Below are positions 8,355 through 17,524 of a stretch of DNA of 64,000 bases, piece by piece (the first letter of the stretch is position 1; every line of letters starts with the position of its first letter). The translations under genes were made by a program, and so were the position numbers. The stretch covers positions 62,001 to 126,000 of the forward strand of contig JBEKTD010000007.1 in the NCBI GenBank assembly GCA_049516395.1, in the 5' to 3' direction. The DNA is from Fen-1362 sp049516395 (lineage in GTDB: Bacteria > Planctomycetota > Phycisphaerae > Sedimentisphaerales > Anaerobacaceae). The notes beneath the pieces were generated by a model that made no database searches, was not told the DNA's origin, and saw only the letters and a list, made by a program, of their open reading frames with translations.

Positions 8355-9011
8355 ATGAAACGGTACGGTTATTTGTTGGTGGTAGCGGTCGTGGGAATAT
8401 CGATAGTGGGTTGCACATCTCCGTCAGGTCGGACGGACTACACGGCTTCCGGAGCTTTGGCCGGCGGAGCAACAGGTGCAATCATCGGCAGCACGGCTCG
8501 GCAGCCGGGCGCCCCACTGGTCGGCGCAGCTGTGGGCGCAGTGGTCGGCGGCCTCATAGGGCACGGAATGGACCAGGAACAGGAGGCGCAGTTGAGGGCG
8601 CAAGCCCCGCAGACACTGCAACGGGTTGAACAGAGCCAGCCGTTGACGGTGATGGACGTCAAAGCGATGGTGAAGGCCGGAATCAGCGACGATCTCATCA
8701 TTAGCCAGATTCGCAACTCCCGCACGGTCTATCACCTCAACACAGCGGACATTATTGATCTCAAAAACTCGGGTGTCAGTGAAAAGATTATTGACTTCAT
8801 GATCAACACGCCGACCCAGGTTCAGTCCGCTCAAGTGGCTGGAGTGGTAGGGACTGCGCCACCGCCACCGTTAGTCGAGCAGGTTGTTGTGGCTCCGGGT
8901 CCGGACTACGTCTGGGTGGGAGGCGCGTGGGTCTGGTTCGGGGACCGTTGGGTTTGGCACCACGGCTATTGGCACAGACCGCTGCACCCGTACGGGTACG
9001 GGCACCGATAG
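8355..9011 (+). CDS. Glycine-zipper lipoprotein
   Basis: A 218-residue putative lipoprotein: a hydrophobic signal ending in the lipobox 'IVGC' (Cys20), then a Gly/Ala-rich zipper (about 30-75: 'GALAGGATGAIIGS', 'GAAVGAVVGGLIG') as in outer-membrane YMGG/Gly-zipper proteins. A helical middle region follows ('MVKAGISDDLIISQI...GVSEKIIDFM'), a repeat seen in planctomycete envelope proteins. The C-terminus is rich in Trp, His and Tyr (VWVGGAWVWFGDRWVW), resembling YXWXXG-type repeats. It is likely anchored in the outer envelope. It is monocistronic, with a conserved hairpin element in its leader. Confidence 0.8.
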   Translation: MKRYGYLLVVAVVGISIVGCTSPSGRTDYTASGALAGGATGAIIGSTARQPGAPLVGAAVGAVVGGLIGHGMDQEQEAQLRAQAPQTLQRVEQSQPLTVMDVKAMVKAGISDDLIISQIRNSRTVYHLNTADIIDLKNSGVSEKIIDFMINTPTQVQSAQVAGVVGTAPPPPLVEQVVVAPGPDYVWVGGAWVWFGDRWVWHHGYWHRPLHPYGYGHR

Positions 9012-9082
9012 TGATAACTCGGCTCCGCAGGTTCTGGAAACCACACAACTTCGCTGACAAGGATACGATTCTCGGGGAGTGT

Positions 9083-9163
9083 CCCGTACTATAAAAAACT
9101 CATCCTATGCTAAGTTTTTGGGAAAGCTGACATTAAAGCAGTTTATTTTGCAGAAATCGACCG
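9083..9163. repeat. Dispersed repeat family, copy A
   Basis: The core 'GTACTATAAAAAACTCATCC' followed by TATGCTAAG and a G/T-rich stretch recurs at 9818-9935 and 17313-17430. All three copies are intergenic and in the same orientation. Function unknown. Confidence 0.65.
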
Positions 9164-9236
9164 CTTTTCTGCACTATTCTGTCAGCCAGAAACCAGCAAG
9201 GGCAGATAAGCCCGTTAAAAGCTTTACAGCTCTCGT

Positions 9237-9665
9237 TTATACCAGCGTGTTAACACTATCATCCGACGCAATGTTGCCAGATGTAGTGCCGGCATTGTCT
9301 GAAACAGTTTGTGAATTTGAATCTGCATCAGATTGCGCAGCTTGTTTGTGGTGATGATGATGGCGAGACGTCTTTAATGCCTGCATATCTTGCTCCAGCT
9401 TTGAAAACGCCTTTTTCGCCGCAGCCATATCACCACTGTCAAGGGCTTTGCCCAGAGCGTCAAAATCGCTCTGAATATTATCTTGCGGATTATTGTTTGA
9501 AGACGTGCCCTGTAGCAATGTGGAAAAGGCCTGCTGTGCAGCAGTAAGGTCCCCCGATTGCAAGGCGTTACCAAGGTTTTCAAAATTCGTCTGGAACTGT
9601 GTCATATTCGCCTGCCAATTGATTAGAGATGAGTCGCTGGCGCCAATGCCTGAAACCGTTGACAT
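9237..9665 (-). CDS. Hypothetical protein with duplicated helical repeat and poly-His linker
   Basis: A 142-residue acidic protein without a signal peptide. Residues ~22-50 and ~65-93 are two copies of one helical unit (NFENLGNALQSGDLTAAQQAF and DFDALGKALDSGDMAAAKKAF, each shown in part). A run of five histidines follows ('SRHHHHHKQAAQ'), then a Ser/Asn/Asp-rich low-complexity tail. AGGGGG upstream of the ATG supports the start. No enzymatic motif is visible. The His run could bind metal, but that is a guess. It stands alone between two copies of a dispersed repeat. Confidence 0.65.
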   Translation of the reverse strand: MSTVSGIGASDSSLINWQANMTQFQTNFENLGNALQSGDLTAAQQAFSTLLQGTSSNNNPQDNIQSDFDALGKALDSGDMAAAKKAFSKLEQDMQALKTSRHHHHHKQAAQSDADSNSQTVSDNAGTTSGNIASDDSVNTLV

Positions 9666-10014
9666 AATTCAACCCCCTATCAAAAAGTCCCTTTTACGTT
9701 TCGCATCTTTGGGAAACTTGTGACAAACAGTTTCCTTTGAAATAATCGGCTGTGGTGTGATAAAAGAATGAATAATAATGCAAAAAAGTGGTTTTCTGGG
9801 AACTGGATACAGACCCTCCCTGTACTATAAAAAAACTCATCCGATGCTAAGCTTTTGGGAAAGCTGACCTTAAAGTAGCTTATTTTGTTGAAATTGGTCG
9901 TCTTCCCTTTGGTTCCGCAATATAATCCTCGCTTTTTGCGGGAGACCTTATGCGATGTTTCTTTTCGGGTTACGGTCCCATCAGTCGAATCATCGGGCCA
10001 ATGAGAATTCTGTG
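9666..10014. repeat. Intergenic stretch holding dispersed repeat copy B (9818-9935)
   Basis: Copy B runs from 'CCCTGTACTATAAAAAAACTC' (first 20 bases matched) through GATGCTAAG, 'GAAATTGGTCG' and 'CCCTTTGGTTCCGC'. It shares its longest similarity with copy C at 17313-17430. No gene is seen in this interval. Confidence 0.6.
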
Positions 10015-10386
10015 TTACTCAATGAATGTGGGACGCACCCTTTCACCAACTTTTTTGTAGTGCAATAATGCGCTTTCTTTATCGGGGAAATCACTCACAG
10101 TAAACCAAAGCGTAATGGCGCCAATGGTAATGTTGTCGCCATCTACAAGGCGTGTTTCCTCCTTAATTTTGTTTCCATTGATGAACACGCCGTGTTTGCT
10201 GCTCATATCTAATGCGTAATACACATCCTTGTCTTTATCATACCTTATCTGCAAATGTTTTCGTGATATTCGGTCATCGAGTATCTGAATCATAAGGGCC
10301 TCATCCCGGCCAATCACATTTGTTCTGCGGCCAAGCGGGTAATAATCATCCTTCTGCGAACCATCCAAAACAATTAATGAGGCCAT
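10015..10386 (-). CDS. FHA-domain protein
   Basis: A 123-residue, single-domain forkhead-associated protein. The conserved residues are present: 'NVIGRDE', 'DDRISRKHLQI' and 'SSKHGVFINGNKI' followed by 'LVDGDNITIG'. These loops form the phosphothreonine-binding site in FHA domains. The start at 10386 has AAGGAG eight bases upstream; a longer version from 10419 is less likely. It lies a few genes from a Ser/Thr kinase encoded on the same strand, so it may read that kinase's phosphorylation. This is an inference from proximity only. Confidence 0.88.
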   Translation of the reverse strand: MASLIVLDGSQKDDYYPLGRRTNVIGRDEALMIQILDDRISRKHLQIRYDKDKDVYYALDMSSKHGVFINGNKIKEETRLVDGDNITIGAITLWFTVSDFPDKESALLHYKKVGERVRPTFIE

Positions 10387-10459
10387 TTTTGAAACTCCTT
10401 GAATATTTAACCACAGCAAACATCGCTCTTAATATCCTACCCTGTAACCCGTGCAGTCG

Positions 10460-13400
10460 TCAACTTTGTTGACAACTGGTTTCAAGCCAATGGTCGGCCA
10501 TAACATCAAGGTCTTTCAAATTAACGGTACCATCCCGACTTCCCAGTGGTTCGAGGTCGGCTCCTTCACAGTAGTTATTCGAAGCAGAGCAATCTGTTTC
10601 CAACCAATGACTCGCAAGGACCGCCAAATCCTCCAGATTTACTGTCCCGTTTTTATTAAGGTCGGCGCCGCCGCATTTTGGGGGAAGAGCGCCGGTCCAG
10701 CATATCGACAAAGGCATTGCGAGGTCGCCTGCGCCCAAAATGCATACTGCATTCACATCGCTTACTCCATAGGGCACATAGGGCACTTTCACAAGGCATG
10801 GGTCGTAGAAAGGTAAAGGTATAACATTGCTTTGGTAATTAGGGTAATTAGTACTATAAGGATCCTGTGGCAGCAACGAATTAAAATTGAACCCAGTTAC
10901 CCAGAGTGAGTTTGTGATTGGGTCTTCGGTGATACTCGTAACGTGCTGCATTCCAGACACCGTTATAGTCCGGACAGGCGCGAGGGTTGCGGTGGAAAGC
11001 CCATAAATCACCGTTGTGTCGTAATCAGCGTTGTTACTTAACGAAGATGCGAGATAAAGCATGTTCGTAGAACTTGAGACACACATACCCACAGGAGCCG
11101 GCAAAAACAGCGGGCTGTTTGGGTCACCTAAATCAAGACGACAAATAGTGGCACCGTTGGGATCAAACTTCCACAGTATATCGCTCCCGTTCATGGCATT
11201 GGCATTAGTCACATAGACATTTCCAGCCGCGTCAAGTCCAATATCTCGGAGGTTGTTGCGATAATCAAGCTGGTTATCAGCAGTAGAAATAGGCTTCTCA
11301 TCAAACAGCTTGACCACGTGGTAAGGAGGAGTCGAGTTGGAGTCCAACTGCAGCTTGGCTGCAGCGGCATAACAAGGGTCGTTTCCTGCAGGAACAACCA
11401 CTACGGGCACAACGTACACATAGTTGTTTGCGTCGAAGGCAGCGTCCCAAACAGGTCTTCCAAAGGCATTACTGCCTGTTCCCTGAATACCCACATAAAC
11501 CCTGGCTCGTTGACCATAACGTGGTTCGCTGTTAACGTCGGTATGGCCCGGAGGTACGATTTGTGTACCGGTATCAAGCCGAGATATTCCACTCAGTGAA
11601 TTAATCTGGTACAAGTCACTGCCCATACCTCGCACCACCGCGATATTACATCTCTCAGACGCGGGAATGAGACATCGAGCATAGTTATAACTGCTGTCGA
11701 ATACATAAAGCCGGTCTTTCAATCTTGTCTGGGGGGCGGTAGTGCCCATCTTGCCGGATATCAACAAGTCGCTAAAATCTGAAAGATTGAGAAGATCGGC
11801 AGAATGAGAGAAATTAAGAAGTCCGTCTTTGCTCCCTAATTCGCTCGTCGCAGGACCGGGGCCGCCTAAAGGTACCCCCCCACAAAAACTCCCAGGTTCG
11901 CCGGTATTCAGTATCCAGTCCCAGGATAACATATCATATTTATCCGCATAGCCATCATTGCTGAAAACTCCTTCCGCACATGTTGGTAGGTCAACGCTTC
12001 CGGTCCCGGCCACAACTACTAAGAGGTCCAACACATCGACGGAATTAGACCAATTCAAGTCAAGACAGTAGCCGTCCCAACCGCACCAAATTCCAGCATC
12101 CCACTTAGTAATAATAACACTGAGATCTTCCGATACTTCCGAACTCATAAGTCGCATTTCTTTATCGTAACTATATGCAAGAAGTCCGCTGCCGGATACA
12201 GGTTCGTTCATTTCGAGTTCAACCCACGTTCCTTTTGAAAGGTCAAGTCCGCCTGTCGAATGGAACATGTCGAAATTGCCGAATCGGTTGCTGTCCGCCG
12301 AGCCCGGCCGAGGCCACGGCGGATTTAAAACACGACCAACCTCAATATAGTGCTCGGCACGGCATGGGTCATTATGGTCAAGCATCTCAGGCACATCCGA
12401 CAGGTAAACCACTATCTGGGCACAGGGGTCTGTAGTGCTGAACAGGTAATTGAACTGAATTCGTATTCTATCTTCAACAGCCGGCGCATACGCGCCCTTT
12501 GCTCGGGCGAAAGTCATCTGACCATTTACATCTTTCAGGTTATGCATCGCCATAAATCCGTTGGGGTCAGGGGCCTGTCCAGTTACCAGTTCGACGTGTA
12601 TCATGGTGTTATTGGGGTCCGCAGAATTGTTGTTGCTCACACGGCTTTGGAACTCCGCAGCGCTGTCGAAATTTATCTTATCCAGTGAAAATCCCAGTAA
12701 CGCCCCTTTCTTGATTGAATTCACGTCACCGTAAAGATTCGTATAATAAAGATGCTCAAAACCAACGTTTAAAACGCTGCCGACGTTGCAAAAATCAAAA
12801 ACAAGGTTTTTCACGTACAGGACCTCAGGGTTTCCATTGCCGTTGTTAAAACGGTTCACAAGGGTTACTTTTGCGCCGGGTTTCACCTCCAATTGCTCCA
12901 GCGTCCAGGAATTTGTATCGAACGCAGGCATATTGTTGCCAAGCTGACAGGCCAATACATTTGGGTCATTAAAATCGCAGGGAGGCGATACAAAATTTCG
13001 ACCTCGAAGTTCTAGGAAGCCATCGCTCTCTGTAATAGTAACATAGATGCGGTTGTTAGCAATAGTCCCCGTGAATGTGCAGGGGTCAACATCCATATAG
13101 CGGTCGCCGTCCGCATAAATATCGAGGTTTGTCGCCGTGGCGGAGCCCTCTACCTGGAATTTGCCGAAATATCCCCCCGCCTGCCGGCTGATATTCACAG
13201 TCGCGTGTTTCAATTGTGCATTGTCTTTTACTTTGAGCAGGCCGTCACATTGGATTGTGCCTTTTATATTCGGGTCATTGGGGTCATTAAGGTCAACAAT
13301 CGCGTTGGAATCAATTATCATTTCCCCGCCAAGACAAATATTCACACCTCCTATCCCCTGAATTCGTGAACTTCCTCCAAAATATATAACGTTGTTGCTG

Positions 13401-14323
13401 CAGTACATACCAATATCACCGCCGTATGGTGCCGAATTGCCGCTGAACGTGCAATCAGTCAGTATTACGTTGCAGTCGTAAGAACACAACCCGCCGCCTT
13501 CGTAGGTTGCCGAGTTGCCGCTGAAGTTACAGCCGGTCAGCATCGGGCTGCTAAAGTCGTTTTCCATCCCCCCGCCGTAGACTGCCGAGTTGCCGCTGAA
13601 TGTGCAGTTGGTCAGTGTCGGGCTGCTCCAGTCGTTTTCCATCCCACCACTAATGCTTGCCGAGTTACCGATGAATGTGCAGTTGGTTACGGTCGGGTTG
13701 CTCCCGAGGTTTTCCATCCCACCACCAATGTTTGCCGAGTTACCGATGAATTTGCAGTTGGTTACGGTCGGGCTACCCTGAATGTTACACATCCCGCCGC
13801 CTTCAAAGTTGTACACTTCGCCATTGGCATTGCCGGCGGTAATTGTAAAACCGTCGAGAATGGCAGTGGAATCGGTGTCGGAGCCGGTAACTACATTATA
13901 GCTGTTGTCACTGTTATTACCCACAACGTTTATATCACCGCTGAGAATGGTCTGGTATATATTGGGGTTTCGGCTTGACCAGCCACCGCCGCTGGGGAAC
14001 CCGCCATAGATTGCCACACCGCTTTTAAGCTGGAAAGTGGCAGTTCGACTACCGGTGCCACTGGGATGGGCGGTATTCATATCGGGTTTATAAGTGCCCT
14101 GCGCCACCCAAATCTCATCAACGAAGGGGAAGGGGCCCGCATTCAGGGCATCCTGCAGATATTGATATGCATCACCCCAGCTTGTGCCGTCGTGAAAACC
14201 GAATATAGCGCTGGCGTCAACGTAGACTCTGCCCGCTGGTCCGGCTGTTGCGAGGTGAAGCGGATAAGTAATGATTATCATCGCAAACAGCCATTTGCCT
14301 GCCGAGTGTGTAATAGTTTTCAT
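10460..14323 (-). CDS. Large secreted beta-helix protein with C-terminal dockerin-like pair
   Basis: A 1287-residue exported protein with a signal peptide (~1-27), good SD (GGAGGG) and a right-handed beta-helix region (~150-300). That region carries 'GGGMEN...PTVTNCTFIGNSA' repeats of the chlamydial polymorphic membrane protein type (NCTF.GNSA). A long middle part has Asn/Asp-rich stretches, many 'DPNDPN' segments and a beta-propeller-like later region. The end holds two dockerin-type modules, 'DLNKNGTVNLEDLAVLASHW' and 'RDGTVNLKDLDVMADHWLE'. Such tails in planctomycetes are thought to bind Ca2+ and may attach proteins to the cell surface. No cohesin is seen in this window. The substrate is unknown. 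Confidence 0.85.
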   Translation of the reverse strand: MKTITHSAGKWLFAMIIITYPLHLATAGPAGRVYVDASAIFGFHDGTSWGDAYQYLQDALNAGPFPFVDEIWVAQGTYKPDMNTAHPSGTGSRTATFQLKSGVAIYGGFPSGGGWSSRNPNIYQTILSGDINVVGNNSDNSYNVVTGSDTDSTAILDGFTITAGNANGEVYNFEGGGMCNIQGSPTVTNCKFIGNSANIGGGMENLGSNPTVTNCTFIGNSASISGGMENDWSSPTLTNCTFSGNSAVYGGGMENDFSSPMLTGCNFSGNSATYEGGGLCSYDCNVILTDCTFSGNSAPYGGDIGMYCSNNVIYFGGSSRIQGIGGVNICLGGEMIIDSNAIVDLNDPNDPNIKGTIQCDGLLKVKDNAQLKHATVNISRQAGGYFGKFQVEGSATATNLDIYADGDRYMDVDPCTFTGTIANNRIYVTITESDGFLELRGRNFVSPPCDFNDPNVLACQLGNNMPAFDTNSWTLEQLEVKPGAKVTLVNRFNNGNGNPEVLYVKNLVFDFCNVGSVLNVGFEHLYYTNLYGDVNSIKKGALLGFSLDKINFDSAAEFQSRVSNNNSADPNNTMIHVELVTGQAPDPNGFMAMHNLKDVNGQMTFARAKGAYAPAVEDRIRIQFNYLFSTTDPCAQIVVYLSDVPEMLDHNDPCRAEHYIEVGRVLNPPWPRPGSADSNRFGNFDMFHSTGGLDLSKGTWVELEMNEPVSGSGLLAYSYDKEMRLMSSEVSEDLSVIITKWDAGIWCGWDGYCLDLNWSNSVDVLDLLVVVAGTGSVDLPTCAEGVFSNDGYADKYDMLSWDWILNTGEPGSFCGGVPLGGPGPATSELGSKDGLLNFSHSADLLNLSDFSDLLISGKMGTTAPQTRLKDRLYVFDSSYNYARCLIPASERCNIAVVRGMGSDLYQINSLSGISRLDTGTQIVPPGHTDVNSEPRYGQRARVYVGIQGTGSNAFGRPVWDAAFDANNYVYVVPVVVVPAGNDPCYAAAAKLQLDSNSTPPYHVVKLFDEKPISTADNQLDYRNNLRDIGLDAAGNVYVTNANAMNGSDILWKFDPNGATICRLDLGDPNSPLFLPAPVGMCVSSSTNMLYLASSLSNNADYDTTVIYGLSTATLAPVRTITVSGMQHVTSITEDPITNSLWVTGFNFNSLLPQDPYSTNYPNYQSNVIPLPFYDPCLVKVPYVPYGVSDVNAVCILGAGDLAMPLSICWTGALPPKCGGADLNKNGTVNLEDLAVLASHWLETDCSASNNYCEGADLEPLGSRDGTVNLKDLDVMADHWLETSCQQS

Positions 14324-14611
14324 CTTACTACCCTCCGTTGGGGCGAAACTCGACCGCCAACTTTAATTTAGAAAAACCTTCAAAATCCTCCAGTAAAACG
14401 CCGCTTGCCTAAGGCAAAGAGCCCTCTTTTTCGCTGTAAGAAGCAGGTTGTCTCATCAAAAATTACGACAGAAGGAAAAGATACTGTAACATAGCATCTC
14501 CGAAAGGTCAACCGTTTTTTCGAGCAAAAATGTGTTTATAATCTGACATAATTTCACGTAACTTACTTATTTAGCGTATCTTAGCAGCAGGAGAAATCAG
14601 CCGGCTTGAGT

Positions 14612-15436
14612 TTATGGTCCCTGGACCTGATATGCCAATTCGAACAAATCCTTGAATGGAACTATGCTGTAATCATCGGTTACATACCAGGCCTTGCGGA
14701 CTTTTACAAAAGCGACGTGGCCGTCCAGAAAAGCCAGGTTATAACAATCGGGCTTTACGTGCCATTCGCCGTAAGGTTTGCATTGCTGCTCCCATATCGT
14801 TTCGACAGGAGGCGGCATCGGCCTCCATTGGGTTAGCCATCCCTGGTCCCCGATAAGCGCCACGTAAGCGTGGCTTGCAGTCACCTGACTGATGCGAAGA
14901 TCCGTGATACGGTAACTGATAGCCAGGTCGAGAGCACTGGTTGTAGGACTGAAGGCGCCATATTGTTTTGGGCCGATAAGAAAAAAATTCGTCTGGTAAC
15001 TTGTCCCCATATAATTATATGCCTTTTCTCTTGGTATAAACATAATTCCACCAGTGTCGCCCGGGCAGCAGAAAACTTTGCCTGGTTTATCATCCTCCAG
15101 CGTCCCATCCAGACCCATAAATCTGTTAAGCGGACGCGGCGACCAGTTAACGTCTCCTATCCACCCCCCATAATCCCAATTGGCGTTTACTCCCTGATAA
15201 AATCGGCCGTCATATTGGTCGATATACATCCCCCACGCGTATGCGAGCTGTTTAAGATTGCCCTGACAGGCAATTCGTTTTCCGGCGGCTCGCGCCAAAC
15301 GCAGTGCCGGCAGCAATATGGCCAACAGCACCGCGATAATCGCGATAACCACAAGAAGCTCTATCAGAGTAAATCCTCCATTATAATTTCTGTGTTTATA
15401 TTGCTCGCAGCGATTATGCGATATCCGCCTATTCAT
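14612..15436 (-). CDS. Type II pseudopilin-like protein (prepilin N-terminus)
   Basis: 274 residues. After a charged leader comes the prepilin cleavage motif GG|FTLIELLVVIAIIAVLLAI, then a globular part ('CQGNLKQLAYAWGMYIDQYDGRFY') ending in 'NLAFLDGHVAFVKVR', as in the many planctomycete DUF1559-like pseudopilins. The start ATG at 15436 overlaps the stop of the kinase gene (ATGAATAG), so the two are probably translated together. The longer start at 15472 would extend further into the kinase gene. It is likely processed by a PilD-type peptidase encoded elsewhere. Confidence 0.85.
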   Translation of the reverse strand: MNRRISHNRCEQYKHRNYNGGFTLIELLVVIAIIAVLLAILLPALRLARAAGKRIACQGNLKQLAYAWGMYIDQYDGRFYQGVNANWDYGGWIGDVNWSPRPLNRFMGLDGTLEDDKPGKVFCCPGDTGGIMFIPREKAYNYMGTSYQTNFFLIGPKQYGAFSPTTSALDLAISYRITDLRISQVTASHAYVALIGDQGWLTQWRPMPPPVETIWEQQCKPYGEWHVKPDCYNLAFLDGHVAFVKVRKAWYVTDDYSIVPFKDLFELAYQVQGP

Positions 15437-17141
15437 TTGGTTCACCCGCTGAAAATCGCTCGAGCTTTTCACCTGTTGTTGTCAGCTCGTATAACCTTGC
15501 CTGTACAATGTTGGCCAGCCACATTTCTATGGGCTTATTGTCTGCCTGTATCTTTTGCAGGGTCTTGAAGCTGTTTCTGTAAGCATTCAGGGCCTGCTCT
15601 TTATTCCCGTCTTTCAAATAATGCTCGCCTATGACAAAGTCCGCAAACCCGACCTGTTCCTCGCCGATTCGCCGGCGAAATTCGACTTCTTTATCCTTTA
15701 ACGGCTGTGGACTGACCAAAAACACCGCGGCTACAAACTCCCTCGAACCCTTGGCGAAAATGCGACTTCTTTTTTCTGCCTCCGCTATCCGTCCTTTGCG
15801 CAATAGTTCAAGGATGTTGGTAAAATGCAGCGGCGCTACTATGCCGAAAGTTGCACGTTGTTCCTTCTCAAGTTGAATAGCTCTCTCGGTCCATTGTTTT
15901 GAAATTGCTTCAGCGTCACGCTGCGCTGCCCTTGCGGTCAGATAAAGTTCTAAGCACACAAATGAAAATGACAAGATGATAACCAATAGCAGGCCGACGA
16001 CTGCGGCCACGTAACGGTGCCTGGTGATGACCTTTCGTATCAGGTATAGGGTGCTGATTGACCTGACGCTGATTGGACGGCCGGCAAGCCAGTTTTCGAT
16101 ATCGGTTTGAAGACCCGCAACAGATTGGTATCGCCGGGTCCTGTCTTTATCAATAGCAGTGAGAACAATCGCCTCAACATCAGTATCGAATTTTCGGATG
16201 ATTTTGCTTGGTCTTACCGGTTCCGCCCCCTGGATATTCTTGAGAACTTCTAAAACTGGGCCTGTAACATCGTATGGGTCCTGCCCGGTCAATATATGAT
16301 ATAGCATCATACCAAGGGCATATACATCCGTACGAACATCAATTAGTTCGGGCTTTGCTGCCGCCTGCTCCGGGGACATATTCGAAAGAGACCCCGCCCA
16401 TTGGCCGGTTATCGTCGGCATCGCGTCCTTACGGTCAAGCTCGCTCATTCCAATCGCCTTTGCCAGTCCGAAATCCAGTATGTGCGGCTCGCCGCGCTCG
16501 TCTATCAGGACGTTTGCTGATTTCAAATCACGGTGGATGATTCCCTGCTGATGGGCGTACGTCACCGCTTCGCAGATTTTTTTGAAAAGGATTATGCGTT
16601 CGCGGAAAGACAGATTCTGTGCCTCGACATAACGGTACAGTGGCTGCCCCTTGATATACTCCATTACGAAGAAATACTGGCCGTGGATAATGCCGCTGTC
16701 GCGAATTTTGACTATGTTGGGATGGTCGAGACCTGCAATCAACTCGGCTTCTCGCTCAAAGTAGTACCGCGCCCTGGTTGAAGCCACTAAGGTCGGCAGC
16801 AGAATCTTCATCGCTACGTGTGTTTTTGTCGGCTTATGAATGGCCTTATAGACAATTGCCTGGCCTCCCTGCGGAAGCTCCTGAATTATGTCGTAGTTCT
16901 CAAAAGCCGGGCTTGTGTCCTTACCTGAGACCCATGCGCCAACCAAAGAATCCTTGCCCCCTGACATTGACCTTGTAGGAGATTCATCCGCAATTACAGG
17001 GTTATTCCCTTGTGTAGAACGCACACTCTGACGGCATATCTCGCATTCTGAGAGATGAGTTTGAATCTCGGACCTCTCAGCCGCCGTGCATTCTCCTGCA
17101 ACATACCGACACAACTCTTCTGGACTAAAGCACCTCGACAA
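15429..17141 (-). CDS. Membrane Ser/Thr protein kinase with N-terminal anti-sigma-type zinc finger
   Basis: 570 residues from the TTG at 17141, which has a perfect GAGGAGG seven bases upstream (an ATG at 17165 would add 8 residues but encodes the SD itself). Residues ~4-40 form a zf-HC2 finger with HLSECEIC (HxxxCxxC) and an upstream Cys. A Hanks-type kinase domain (~83-345) follows with a Gly-rich loop, 'VAMKIL' (Lys112), HRDLKSAN (Asp205) and DFG (223-225). One transmembrane helix (VAAVVGLLLVIILSFSFVC) precedes a helical C-terminal region of about 150 residues. It is divergent from the sigma-factor gene and overlaps a pseudopilin gene. The finger suggests contact with a sigma factor, perhaps the divergent one. 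Confidence 0.93.
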   Translation of the reverse strand: MSRCFSPEELCRYVAGECTAAERSEIQTHLSECEICRQSVRSTQGNNPVIADESPTRSMSGGKDSLVGAWVSGKDTSPAFENYDIIQELPQGGQAIVYKAIHKPTKTHVAMKILLPTLVASTRARYYFEREAELIAGLDHPNIVKIRDSGIIHGQYFFVMEYIKGQPLYRYVEAQNLSFRERIILFKKICEAVTYAHQQGIIHRDLKSANVLIDERGEPHILDFGLAKAIGMSELDRKDAMPTITGQWAGSLSNMSPEQAAAKPELIDVRTDVYALGMMLYHILTGQDPYDVTGPVLEVLKNIQGAEPVRPSKIIRKFDTDVEAIVLTAIDKDRTRRYQSVAGLQTDIENWLAGRPISVRSISTLYLIRKVITRHRYVAAVVGLLLVIILSFSFVCLELYLTARAAQRDAEAISKQWTERAIQLEKEQRATFGIVAPLHFTNILELLRKGRIAEAEKRSRIFAKGSREFVAAVFLVSPQPLKDKEVEFRRRIGEEQVGFADFVIGEHYLKDGNKEQALNAYRNSFKTLQKIQADNKPIEMWLANIVQARLYELTTTGEKLERFSAGEPNE

Positions 17142-17524
17142 CTTTAATCCTCCTCTAATTCCCATACCAGTCGTTCAGCCATAAACACACAACAGGCCTC
17201 GCCTCTGGTATTAACTGGTAGAATGCTTCCTTTTGGTCAACATCGTAAATCACCGATTCCCCAAAAGCAACCTTTTTCGGTGTATTTCTGGGGATTGGAA
17301 ATGAACATCATATCCCGTACCGTAAAAGATTCATCTGATGCTAAGTTTATTAAACACTTGGCCTTGTAAACCATTGATTTTATTGAAATTGGTCGGCCTC
17401 CCTTCGGTTCTGCGCTATGATTCTCCCCAGTTCTCTCTATAATCTCGTCATTGATAAGAAAGGGTGTATTTGGTAATATGATTGTTTATATTTGGCTTTT
17501 TTGTCTTTTGGGAGTAAGTTACAG
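17142..17524. repeat. Divergent promoter region with dispersed repeat copy C (17313-17430)
   Basis: This interval separates the kinase (minus) from the sigma factor (plus). It contains the third copy of the 'TCATC-GATGCTAAG ... GAAATTGGTCGGCC' repeat. Promoters for both flanking genes must lie here, but I cannot place them with confidence. Confidence 0.55.
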
